Assembly (NCBI GenBank): GCA_020631735.1
Contig: CM036231.1
Coordinates: 8,149,831 to 8,213,830, forward strand
Direction of reading: 5' to 3'
Source of the DNA: Saccharum officinarum
Lineage: Eukaryota; Streptophyta; Magnoliopsida; Poales; Poaceae
DNA: 64,000 bases
Shown: piece by piece, positions 1-11,420 of the stretch
How positions within the stretch are numbered: the first letter of the stretch is position 1
How the letters are laid out: every line of letters begins with the position of its first letter
The notes under the pieces: generated by a model
What the model was told of the DNA's origin: nothing
Databases searched by the model: none
What the model saw: the letters and a program-made list of their open reading frames with translations, nothing else
Position numbers and translations under genes: made by a program

Positions 1-313
1 TAGGCCACGCAAGCAACGTACTGACGGGTGTCGGAGCAAATCAAGAAAACCTCTTTCCCTCGTCCTTGGATGACGGCGACACGACGCGGCGGGCGTCGGA
101 CGTCCTCGCTTTGGCCTCGTTTAGTTCGCGATTTTTTTAGGAAATGCGTTGTTTCCCGCCTGGACTTTGATCGTGGTCTAGAGTTCCAAGAGGATGTTTG
201 TCGGCTCTTCAGGTCGCCGGTTCACCACCCCCACCCATCCCCCAATGGCTCGTTCTTGCTTCTTGTCACGTTCAGGCGCTTTCTCTTTCGTTTGACGGAA
301 GATTCGGTTTCCC

Positions 314-2339
314 TTGCCCTTCAATCTTGTTTGGGAGGCCGAGCTGTGGATTTTTCACGTGAAATTCCTTAGCAACAATCATTTCTGCTTTTCGGTTTTC
401 TCGAAACAAGTGGGTTTTCATGTCTATAAGCTCCGCAGAGTGATCACATCCTCTTTTGATTGCTATTTCCACCTCTGGAACAATGGCACTCCGCATTGGG
501 AGCATGAGAAACGTGCTTGGGAGATTGAGCAGAAAAAAGAATAGACTAGAGTGCTATCCAAAAGTTCCAAAAAAAGAGGCTGCCAAATCTCAGAAACAAG
601 TAACCTTTGATAAAAATTTGGTTTATACCTCTCCTCCAAAAAAATCTCCCAGAGTCCAAAGCCCACCGTTGATGGAAATTTTCTTTGGTGCTTTCTCCAC
701 GTTGATTGATCCTACCTCTACCAGTCCTCAGTTTGGGAATACTGATGCTGAGACTAGATCTCATCATGATTGTGTCCTTCAGACTCCTGACATGCAGCGG
801 CCAAACATGCAACACCATAGAGAGATTGCCGCCGATGACATGCAGCGCCCTAACATGCAACGACACGGAGAGATTGCAGCAGCTGGTACAACCCTCAATC
901 AACAGGTGCTCATGGACCAAATTTCAAATTCCAAATCCACTGTTAATGGGCCTCTCTGCTCACGCTGCTTGAACTTGGGCCTTACAAGATCTAAATGCCT
1001 AGGTAGAGTCCGTTGTTGGAAATGTCTCAATTTTGGCCACACCAGGAATTTTTGTTTATCACGTGGTCAGCTAAGCTGGAAGTGGCAGCCAAAGAAGCGT
1101 AAGCAGAATCCAGGCCAAGAAAAATAACTGACCTCTGTCAAACCAAATCTGGTGTGGATGCCTAAACCATCATGCGAGAAGGCAGCTGAATGCCCTGATT
1201 TTTGCGCTGACTTACCGGACTCCTCGCCTTCCCTTAATTCAGAACAGGAGCGACACATGCGCTTTCTGAGAGGCGATGGACCTGATATCTCCTTAGACCA
1301 GCTGTTTGAAGATGTTGAAGCAGCAGAGGACAGTACCTCCTCATCAAGTGACGCCACTTCCAAACATGAGCTGAAGCAAAAGGCAGCCAACAAGATGTGC
1401 GCTTTGCATCTAATCTACAACACCAATGCTTTACTGACAGGCTCCACCCTTATAGGCATATTTGCAATAGGAGAGAGCAACTCCAAACAACAAAAGCAGT
1501 CCACCCCGGTCTTGAATTTAAGCAGACCAATCATCATTGATAGCTTCTCTCTGAATCAAATTCAGCTAGCTGCTCAGAATGACGCTTACATTCCAACTGT
1601 CCTGGAGCTTGTCCCCTGGAGGCCAACTGCGACAGTGTTAGCCATTCAGGTTTTTATAGCATTTGCTGAGCAAAAGAGTCGCTGTGCCCAGACCCTGATC
1701 CTTGGTAGAAAGGGCTTGCCTGCAGATGTATTCTCCAGGGCTTCTTCCTCTACTGCTCCTTCAGAGCCAATCATCATCGACAGAGAAGTGCTTCAACCAG
1801 CACTCCTTCCAGTTCAGGACCCTGCTCCTACGGGCTTAGAGATCGTTCCATGGAAGCCAATCCCGCATGTCCTGACCCTCCAACTTTGGCCAGTAATAGT
1901 TGAAAGCCGTCGTACAGCTGAAGCTCAGTCCAAGTCTGCACCTGTCATTCTACTTGGTGATATTCCAAGAGCACAGCAGCACAGCCTAGAGGATTCAGGC
2001 CCATCAGTTTTTGAATTTCAAGCGACTCAGAATCAGCCCAGCCCAGTCACTCAGAAAAAGCGACGCAGTGATGAAAGCAGCATGGCTTTGCCTATTACCA
2101 TTGGGAGCTTTGCCACACCTCTAGTGGAAAGCTCGGTCAGGCGCAGCACAAGGCGCGGCAGCATCAGAGATGGTTTCCGTGAAGTCAGGGTTGACAAAGA
2201 GCCATCCAAGAAAAGGAAGGGTAGCATTATTATGATAGATGAGAACACTGGCAGCTCTGGACCGGTGCCGATCGACATCCTCCAAGGCTGGGCGTACGAT
2301 GTGGGATTCCTCCTGCGGAGTTGTCTCTGGACACGCTGA
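314..2339 (+). pseudogene. LINE ORF1 (RNA-binding, CCHC zinc knuckle), broken
   Basis: ORF1 of plant L1 elements encodes a nucleic-acid-binding chaperone for the LINE RNP. Coding signal starts near 314 in one frame, with a region (VGFHVYKLRR, then YFHLWNNGTPHWE) resembling the N-terminus of other plant LINE ORF1 proteins. It moves to another frame near 530-545. Two cysteine knuckles follow at about 955-1062; the second, CWKCLNFGHTRNFC, is a canonical CX2CX4HX4C. A TAA at 1125-1127 interrupts the frame, which then stays open to 2339. The C-terminal half holds two related blocks (LELVPWRP near 1608 and LEIVPWKP near 1838, each preceded by an IIID motif), which looks like an internal duplication. 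Not functional as it stands. Confidence 0.75.
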
Positions 2340-2444
2340 TGCAGGCACCAACTCCCAATCTGTCTCCTAATGAAGACACGCCTAGTCTCCTGTCTGTTCA
2401 TGCTAGTCATGGTAGTTTATCTACATTCCTTCATCTGTCTCCCA

Positions 2445-5400
2445 ATGAATACACGTGATTGGAATATTCTTTGCTGGAATATACGTGGGATAAATGGCTC
2501 TGAAAAATGGGATGCAGTGCGTGACAAGATTGAGGAATGTGCTAGCTCTGTCATTTGCCTGCAGGAGACGAAAAGAGAAGTTTTTGACATCTCTTTCATC
2601 GGGAAGTTTGCTCCACGCCGTTTTGACCGTTTTGATTTCATCCCATCGATCGGTGCCTCCGGGGGCATCCTTGTTCTTTGGAATAGCTCTATTTTCTCTG
2701 GGATTATACTGGATAAGCAGAGCTATGGTATAACAGTTAACTTCACTTCTGTACATAACTCTGATACTTGGAAACTCACCACAGTGTACGGACCTTGCGA
2801 CGACCCAGCATGATCTGAGTTCATCAACTGGTTCCGAGATCATGATATCCTTGACTTGGATAACTGGATATTCCTCGGTGATTTCAACTTCTATCGCTCG
2901 CTTAGCAACCGCAATAGGCCAGGGGGCAATCTTGCTGACACTTTCACATTTAATGATGCTATCGGTCACCTCGGTCTGATTGAACTGCCCCTCAAAGGTC
3001 ATTCTTTCACATGGAGCAACATGCAAGCTAATCCCCTGCTCGAACAATTGGACTGGTTCTTCACTTCTGCCAACTGGACCACTGAGTTCCCCAATACTGA
3101 AGTTCTCCCTTTGGCAAAAATTACATCAGATCACATACCGTGCAAAGTAGTGATCAGCACAAGAATTCCAAAGGCATCACTATTTCGGTTTGAAAACTTT
3201 TGGGCTGAGCATGATGATTTCCTACAAACTGTTAATGACTGCTAGATGGTTACCAATGCGCTGATAGATTCAGCCAGAAGCATCTCTGCCAAGTTCAAAG
3301 CGTTGAGAGCGAAACTAAAAGACTGGAGCAAAAATATTTCAAATCTCAGCCTGCTCATTGGTAATTGTAATCGAGTTATTTGTTTCCTGGATGCTTTAGA
3401 GGACATGAGAGGCCTGTTCAACCCTGAAGCCAATTTGAGGTCAATTGTCAAGAGACAGCTGTAGAAACTTCTGCACTACAAAAATCTCTACTGGAGGCAG
3501 CGGTATACGGTCAATAGGATTAAGTTCGGTGACGAGTGCACTAAATTCTTTCATGGCATGGCAACCGTTTTCTACAGAAGAAACTCCATCTCCCATATCA
3601 TGAATGAACAAGGTGTGTGGATTCAGGATCATGAGGGTAAAGCTGGCCTACTCTGGAATTCTTTCAAGAACCGTATGGGTACCACAACATCACCAATAAT
3701 GTCGTTTGATCTTACATCCCTCATTGCACCGATAGATGGCATTGATTTTCTTGCTGCACGGATTTCACATGATGAGATTGACAATGTCATAAAACACATG
3801 CCGAATGATAAAGCACCAGGGCCCGACGGATTCAATGGTCTATTCTTGAAGAAATCTTGGCAGTTCAACAAAGGGGACTTCTATAAATTATTTGCTAAAT
3901 TTTTCTTGGGTCAGGTAAACCTGTAGTGCATCAACACCTCATATATTACACTTGTTCCCCCAAAAGGACAGCCCCGAAACAGTCAATGATTATCGTCCGA
4001 TATCCCTAATGAATATTTCACTCAAGGTCATCACCAAAGTACTTGCTGATAGATTCCAATCAATCATTCTTCGCATTGTCCATCAGAACCAGTACGGTTT
4101 CATCAGAACACGCACGATCCAGGACTGCCTAGCATGGAGTTATGAGTATATACACCAATGCCACCAATCCAGAAGGGAAGTAATTATCTTGAAATTGGAC
4201 TTTGAAAAGGCGTTTGATACTGTAGAACATTCAGTCATCCTACATGTTATGTCCCATTTGGGCTTTCCAGATAGATGGTTGAGGTGGATTGAAGCCATCC
4301 TCTTCTCGGGCTCATCTGCAGTCCTGCTCAATGGTGTCCCTAGAAAATTCTTTAAGTGCAAACGAGGTGTACGTCAAGGCGATCCCCTTTCACCCCTTTT
4401 GTTCGTCCTTGCAGCTGAACTTCTGCAAATCTTAGTCAACCATGCAGCATCAATGAACCTACTCAAAATCCCTATCCCTCAGCCTACTGGAGATTTCCCC
4501 ATTGTGCAATATGCGGACGACACTCTGCTCTTGATGCAAGCTGATGTACAACAACTATTCTTCCTCAAAAGCTTATTACACAGCTTCTCGGAGTCAACTG
4601 ACCTTAAAGTTAACTACCGAAAGTCACACATGTACCCAATAAATGTTACTGATGAGAAGATCATTCATTTGGCAAATACTTTGGGCTGTGACATTGGTAT
4701 GATGTCGTTCACCTATCTTGGATTGCCTATGGGGACAACTAAACCTCAGATAGAAGATTCCACTCCTATGATGGATCGTATAGAAAGAAGACTCTCAGCT
4801 TGTTCAACTTGGCTGTCCTACTCGGGTCGGTTAGAGATGATTAATTCTGCCATAACCCCTATCACAACATATGCCATGTGCACTATCAAATTACCAAAAG
4901 GAGTGATTGACAATGTTGATAGAGCCAGGAAGCAGTGCCTCTGGAGAGGCAATGACAGTAATAAGAAGGGAGGCAATTTAGTGGCCTAGGAAGTCGTGAT
5001 GCAGCCCAAGGAGAAGGGTGGTCTTGGGGTTATAAATCTCAGACTACAGAACGATGCCCTTCTACTTAAGCAATTGGTCAAGTTCTACAACCATGCTAGC
5101 ACTCCCTGGGTACAATTGATCTGGTCCAAGTATTATGTGAACAAAGTACCACACACGGCGAGAGAGGTTGGCTCCTTCTGGTGGAAGGATATTCTCCGTC
5201 TCTTTGTGCTTCTTCGCAGCGTCGCCAGATGTGAGATTGGAGATGGCGCCACTGTAACTTTCTGGGAAGACCCACGGGACATGTCCACGCTATCCCTAGA
5301 CTATCCAAGGCTGGCCTCCTTTGCCTTGAGCACAAATGTTTCGGTAAAAGTGATCATGAATGCTCAGAACCTTGATGACATTTTCCTCCTCCCGCTTTCA

Positions 5401-6039
5401 CAGCAGGCGTATGAAGAGTTCCAACACCTTCAGACTCGCCTCCAGAATCTGCCATATGATGATAGTACCATGGATCATTGGACACTAGTATGGGGGAGCA
5501 GGTACACCTCACGCCGTTTTTACCGTTATATCTTCAATGAGGTAGATGCACATCCCATCTTCAAGATAGTTTGGAAATCAAGTTGCACACCAATAATCAA
5601 GTTCTTTGCATGGCTTGTATTGGTGGATCGTCTGAACACAAAATCGATGCTGCGTTGGCGGCATATGAACATACAAGGCACTGTAACATGTGTCATGTGT
5701 AACAGTGGTGCAGAGGAAACCATAGATCATTTGTTCTTTGATTGTCCATTCGCCACGGAGTGCTGGGCGATGTTACATTTTCAGTGGGACACTTCGATTC
5801 AGCTTTGGGACATGTTGATACAGGCGGGATCAGCTACTAACCTTCCTTTCTTCACCGAGGCAGGTTTGATTGCAGCTTGGGAGTTATGGAAGCTCCGCAA
5901 TGATAAAGTGTTTCGGAGGCGTGATCCAACCCCTACGATTTGGTTAGGCAATTTTATAAATCAATGTAATCTCCAGCTTGTTCGTTTCAAGGATGATCTT
6001 AGGTCCTCCTTCTGTGTTTGGTTAGATGCTTTTAGTTAA
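2445..6039 (+). pseudogene. LINE ORF2 (endonuclease, reverse transcriptase, zf-RVT), broken
   Basis: ORF2 would nick target DNA and reverse-transcribe the LINE RNA. ATG 2445 is followed by an APE-type endonuclease (WNILCWNIRGIN, then ICLQETKRE, and later WIFLGDFNFYRS). The RT domain lies around 3780-4700, with DKAPGPDGFNG, a YRPISLMN block and the catalytic YADD box at 4509-4520. The C-terminal zf-RVT region (CVMCNSGAEETIDHLFFDCP) is near 5690. No RNase H domain is recognisable. In-frame stops occur at 2811 (TGA), 3243, 3462 and 3924 (TAG) and 4987 (TAG). The frame shifts by one base at a C-run near 3957-3960. Some stops look like simple transitions (CGA to TGA, TGG to TAG). Total span about 1,198 codons, normal for plant L1 ORF2. 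Confidence 0.88.
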
Positions 6040-6136
6040 GTTCGGTATATAAACTTGTTGTTCCCTTGTTTTAAAATTAATATTAAATGGCTCGCACTGT
6101 GGGGATCTCCTCCACAGTCTTTGTTTGGTAAAAAAA

Positions 6137-6314
6137 ATAGTATCCAATCATAGTTTAATTATGCTTAAAAGATTTATCTAATGAATTTCGTCTAAACTAT
6201 GTAATTAGTTTTATTTTTATCTATATTTAATGCTTCATATATGCGTCTAAAGATTCGATGTGACAGAGAATCTTTAAAAATATTTGCAAAATTTTGGGAA
6301 TTAAACATGGCCTT
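6137..6314 (+). mobile_element. MITE fragment (3' half), interrupted by the LINE
   Basis: The sequence directly after the LINE A-run matches the second half of the complete MITE at 7171-7410. Shared parts include the TAATTATGCTTAAAAGATT-type core, a TATGTAATTAGTTT stretch, an ATTTAATGCTTCATATATG block and an end of the TTAAACATGGCC type. The first half is missing here. The simplest reading is that the LINE inserted into this MITE and the other half lies upstream of the window. Class of the autonomous parent is uncertain. Confidence 0.65.
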
Positions 6315-7170
6315 GGATTGCATTGGATCTGCACATGCACTGCAGCGACCGGAGTTTAACTGCGAGCCGGGACCGGGACGCGACGCGACCCGCTCGTGCC
6401 TCTGCCCTGCCCATGCTAGGCGCCACGAGGCAGATCGCTGCGGCCGTCTGCAGACGTGGCCGGACGGACGTCGTTGTCGCCTCGCACACGCACCTTGCTG
6501 CCACCTTCAGCCCAACGGCCTGTGAGTGTGTAGTACTACTAGCCAGGAATCTAGCTAGCGCGGTGAGCAGCAGATCCCGGCCGGCTGGTTCGGGCGCGCT
6601 GCCGTGGATACGGTCGCGTCTAAGCTTTGCGCAAGACAAATCTGTGTCCCGGCTTTCCCTTTGTGCAGCAAGACGAGAGGTGAGTACGTACGTGCAGTGC
6701 GTGGTCCGTGGTACATGCATGCCCGAGCGTTTGAGACACAAGCTACATACTCCTGTCGTCGCACGACCATTTCCGGTTAATGTGATTTGATGGGTCGAAT
6801 TTCTTAAGCATGTCGGAAGAAAAAAAAAGGGCACTCGCTCGTTCCTGTACTTCCTACCGGCACGGCAGAAGAAATTTTCGTAACGGTTGGAATCTGACCA
6901 CGTCCACGGACCACGGTCCACGCGCGGCTCACGGGTATACGGGGGCCGTGGAATCGGAAGAGTGAAGGGACACGCACGAGCACACTCGTGGTTCGTCAGC
7001 GCGCCGCAGCAAGACGGCACGGAAACGAACGGCTAGGCGAGGCCGCACGGTTGCGAGGATGCACGTGGCAGCATTTACTCGCGGTGCATGAGATGAGCTT
7101 TGCCACGGGCCATGGACCCCTCGGCCGGTCACGTACGTACGCCATGCACGCCCATGCCAGTATGCCACCC
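6315..7170. other. Intergenic, no gene supported
   Basis: Moderately GC-rich sequence with several open frames on both strands. None shows a recognisable motif, and their compositions (Arg/Ala/Ser-rich) look like shadows of GC-rich DNA. Short CGTACGTAC and CATGCATG motifs occur. It is upstream of the KRP gene and may hold distal regulatory DNA, but nothing specific is visible. Confidence 0.4.
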
Positions 7171-7410
7171 GGCCTTGTTTAGATGGCTAAAGTTAGAAAA
7201 ATTTGGTATTGAAATATTTTTATTTGTATTTGGTAATTGTTATCTAATCGTAGACTAACTAGGCTCAAAAGATTTGTCTCGTAATTTATAATTAAATTAT
7301 GTAATTAGTTATTTTTTATCTACATTTACTGCTCTATGTATGTGTCTCTAGATTTGATGTGACGAAGAAAATGTAAAATCTTAGAATTTAGAAGCAATGT
7401 AAACCAGGCC
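7171..7410 (+). mobile_element. MITE, complete (GGCCTTGTTTAG family)
   Basis: A 240-bp AT-rich element starts GGCCTTGTTTAGATGG and ends TGTAAACCAGGCC. These are inverted-repeat termini of a MITE family common in grasses. The interior has the family core (CTAACTAGGCTCAAAAGATT, then TTATGTAATTAGTTA). It lies about 370 bp upstream of the KRP start codon, so it may form part of that promoter region. No protein is encoded. The target duplication was not determined. Confidence 0.75.
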
Positions 7411-7673
7411 CCGATTGCATTGCAATCTGCCTGACGCCGGCCGACCCGAGCTCTGAATTCGAAATTCGAAAGCCCCAACCGTCCGATGACCGATCCAGCA
7501 ATCATGACTTTCTGTTTCGTCGGGAACGGCACGGCACGGAACGGGAAGAGAGAGAGAGAGGCCCCGCGGCCTGCGCCGTCCGTTGTCCCAACGGCCAGGG
7601 CGGGCCCCAGCGTAACGGCGCGTGGGGCTCGGGCGTCCCTCAGCCGTCGGATCCGCAACTGGAATTGGCCAAA

Positions 7674-7681
7674 GATAAAAA
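7674..7681 (+). promoter_or_regulatory. Possible TATA-like box of the KRP gene
   Basis: GATAAAAA lies about 105 bp upstream of the KRP ATG in otherwise GC-rich DNA. That is a plausible TATA position, but the match is weak and the transcription start is not known. Confidence 0.3.
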
Positions 7682-7779
7682 GGAGGCCCGAGGCGGCCAC
7701 CGCCACCAGCGCGGTGGCCTGTGCTTGCGTTTCCCGTGCGTGCGCCGTGTGCGAGAGGAAGGGAGGGTCCTTTGCCCGG

Positions 7780-8947
7780 ATGGGGAAGTACATGAGGAAG
7801 CGCAGCGTGGGGAGGACGCCGGCCGTGGAGCTCGGCGTGAGGACGCGTGCCCGCTCCGCTGCCGTCGCGAGCACTGCTGCTGCGGCGGCGGAGGCACCGG
7901 CGCCGAAGAGACCAAGGAAGCAGGCGACAGCGCGTGCGGAGGCCGAGGCCGAGGCGGCGGTCCGTGGCAACGGCGGCGGGGCCGCGCCAGCTGCAGGGTG
8001 CTGCTACCTGCAGCTGCGGAGCAGGAGGCTGTTCATGCCCGCGGGCGACGTGCAGTGTCCGGTGCCGCCGTCGCCTGCGGCGGCGGTACAGCGGCCTGGA
8101 GCTTCCGGGGAGCCGGTGGAGGTCGTCGCTGGGATCTCGAGGTGCTCCAGCACGGCGTCTTCGGTGGACGTCGTCCTGGCAGTGGAACCGGCTAGGGAGA
8201 CGAGCGGTGGCGAAGCGGATGAGGTGGGTGGGCGCGGGAGCCCTAGCTATAACAATACGTACAATTCACACATGGCGCCGCTGAATTATCCGTTCTGATT
8301 GCGGTTTCTTCTTTCTTGGGCTTACTACAGCCACGCGAGGACTGCGACGTCGAGAGCGTCGTCGTCAGCGACTCGGCCGGGTGCCGCCGCGAGAGGTGAG
8401 CTGCGTTCCTCCTGAATTCCCGGGAATTCAACATCCATGCCGCTTTTATTTTCACGATTATTATTTCCCCGTGAATAATTTTCGTAATTAAGGAGGGAGA
8501 CGACGCCGTCGAGCCGGCCACCGGTAGATGTAGATCTCAGTCTCAGCGACGGGGAACGTAGTCCGGCCACGGACGACGACCCAAAGCGCCACCGTCTGAC
8601 GGCTTTGGCCACCGCGACAACGACCGCGGTGGCTTGCAGAAGAGCAAGGATGCCACCGGCAGGAGAGATCGAGGAGTTCTTCGCGGCCGCGGAGAAGGCG
8701 CAGGCCGAACGCTTCGCAGCCAAGTAAGTGGGAATAATTCGGTGCACAATGCACACCGTCGTCCGCCGATGCCTCGTGCGCGCATTTCGTCCGGCGACCG
8801 GTGGTGGTCGTCGTCACGACTCCAAACACCAGGCCGTGGGCGCTAATTTCAGGCTCTCTTCTCCCACACAGGTACAACTTCGACGTCGCACGCGGGCTGC
8901 CGCTCGGCGCCGGCCGGTACGAATGGACCCCGGTGGACAGCGGTTGA
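7780..8947 (+). CDS. KRP: Cyclin-dependent kinase inhibitor, KRP/ICK family (4 exons)
   Basis: KRP proteins bind cyclin D/CDKA complexes and restrain the plant cell cycle, acting in the nucleus. Exons read as 7780-8223, 8331-8395, 8493-8723 and 8872-8947, all with GT-AG introns whose phases fit, giving 271 residues. The start MGKYMRK and the motif YLQLRSRRL (about residue 75) are family hallmarks. So are RRETTPSS across the exon 2/3 junction and the C-terminal CDK-binding block: EIEEFFAAAEKAQAERF, then YNFDVARGLPLGAGRYEW and a short VDSG tail. A KRPRKQ stretch near residue 45 could be a nuclear signal. Exon 1 is GC-rich and alanine-rich, normal for a grass gene. ATG 7780 is chosen because the family N-terminus begins exactly there, although the frame is open further upstream. 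The gene appears intact. Which KRP paralogue it is cannot be decided here. Confidence 0.93.
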
Positions 8948-10167
<1,220 letters not shown>

Positions 10168-10352
10168 GGGCTCGTTTGACACTACAAACAGCTTCGTCTC
10201 CTCACCACAATGTATGAAGAAGGTAGAGCCAGTAAAGAAAAAATAATGGCTTTACTGGCTTCTAGATCATTTAAAAAAAGAAAAAAGAAAAAAATGACTT
10301 CTTGGTATAGTGAACGCCGGAGCCGGAGCCGACCAGAGCTCTATCAAACAGA
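10168..10352 (+). mobile_element. Short MITE-like element (GGGCTCGTTTG terminus)
   Basis: It begins GGGCTCGTTTGACACTAC and has GAGCCAGTAAAG and GGAGCCGGAGCC blocks. Near 10340 it has an inverted, degenerate version of the start (CTATCAAACAGACTG). The pattern matches a common grass MITE type. Ends are approximate and the right terminus has decayed. Confidence 0.5.
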
Positions 10353-10628
10353 CTGATAGAGCCTTAATACTACAGTCTAGGAGCTACTCAATAAGAAACT
10401 AAAAGGAAAGTTAACAAAAGGTACGGTACCAAATAAAAGACACCATAAGCACGTGAGTTTCAAATAATTTGAGGATAAAAATTATATAGCAACAGATAAA
10501 ATCAAAATATAAATTCATGACATCATGGGACATGGTTTGCCAAAAAAAGGCCACTATAACTAAAACTAAGGTTTCAATTAAAGAATATTGAAGATACATA
10601 GAGGTGTCATGCAGAGAAAAAAAAACTC

Positions 10629-10745
10629 GCCCTATTCGCTTCGCTGAGAAGTCATGGCTGAAAGTACTGTTCGCTGATGTGTTGTGAGAGAAAAACAATG
10701 TTCGTTGGCTGAAAAAGTACGGCTTATAAGCCAAGCAAACAAGGC
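10629..10745 (+). mobile_element. Small MITE (GCCCTATTCGCTTCGCTG terminus)
   Basis: About 117 bp with imperfect inverted termini: GCCCTATTCGCTTCGCTGA on the left, and on the right a sequence whose complement is GCCTTGTTTGCTTGGCTTA. A related copy lies at 59473-59577. Non-coding. Confidence 0.65.
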
Positions 10746-11314
10746 GATGAATCTGAATGAAATAACATTTATACCTAATATTAGAGAGTGAAAATTGCTT
10801 TCTTGTGTCTCTTACTCTCTCTCTCTCCCCTATCCATCGTCCCTCGGTCTATCGTCCATCATTCTCACATTTCTCGCTTTTGAGTTTTGAGCTGCACAAT
10901 ATTCGTTGACGTCGCACCACTCATCTCTCTTGGCTTAAACCGTCTGAACCCATTCGTATCACATAGTGCACATGCGGACACATGGCTCGTCTTCCACCTT
11001 TCTTAAACTCAGAACAGTGCACACTACACCCAGCTATTTAAAGTGAGTCAATTTTTCCTACGAAAGTAATCATTTATTGCAGTAACATTCATTATAGGCC
11101 TTGGAATTTACTTGATTTAAGGCTGAGCCACACCTAATTAAATTCAACTAAAATAGCTAGCTTATTATTAGTGTGACAAATAAATAAAATAAATTACATA
11201 TCTTGTTGCAATGTACAAGCATACTTCCTCCATACTCAAACATAAAGTCGTTTTGGACAAGATTTAGCATACCAAGGAGTGATTAAATAGGGTAGGGGGT
11301 ATCTTTATATTCAA
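10746..11314. other. Intergenic with a MITE remnant near 11225-11290
   Basis: AT-rich, no gene. A (CT)n run sits near 10812-10828. At about 11225-11290 the text TACTTCCTCCATACTC followed by AAAGTCGTTTTGGACAAG resembles one end of a Stowaway/Tourist-type MITE; the other end is not seen. Confidence 0.4.
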
Positions 11315-11319
11315 CAAAC

Positions 11320-11420
11320 ATTCATAGCTCGGCTGGTTAGCGCGGTGAGTCTTGAGGCAGGTGGGCAGGGTTCGATCCCTCGCCTTTTTGCGAGGCTCGA
11401 TATTTTTTTCCTTTTTTTTT
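11320..11420 (+). mobile_element. tRNA-derived SINE-like sequence
   Basis: An A-box-like TAGCTCGGCTGG (11325-11336) and a B-box-like GGTTCGATCCCT (11369-11380) are 44 bp apart. That is the spacing of an internal RNA polymerase III promoter. The stretch is followed by a GC-rich stem (CGCCTTTTTGCG) and T-rich tracts. It does not fold into a complete tRNA, so a SINE head is the better call than a tRNA gene. Its 3' end is uncertain. Confidence 0.6.

Larger units (their letters stand above)
1..6136 (+). mobile_element. L1-type LINE, decayed, 5' end outside or unclear
   Basis: A non-LTR retrotransposon reads left to right: an ORF1 with zinc knuckles (314-2339), an ORF2 with APE-type endonuclease, reverse transcriptase and a C-terminal zf-RVT region (2445-6039), then a short 3' UTR ending in an A-run at about 6128-6136. 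No LTRs flank it. Both ORFs are broken by stops and at least two frameshifts, so the copy cannot move on its own. Immediately after the A-run the sequence is the 3' half of a grass MITE, so the LINE probably inserted into that MITE. The 5' end is not recognisable and may lie before base 1. Confidence 0.88.

Noticed and set aside
7486..7779. Upstream extension of the KRP protein
   Set aside because: The frame is open, but the family N-terminus starts precisely at MGKYMRK (7780) and the upstream residues look like GC-rich UTR.
11325..11395. tRNA gene
   Set aside because: Good A and B boxes, but no complete cloverleaf or matching acceptor stem; a SINE explains it better.
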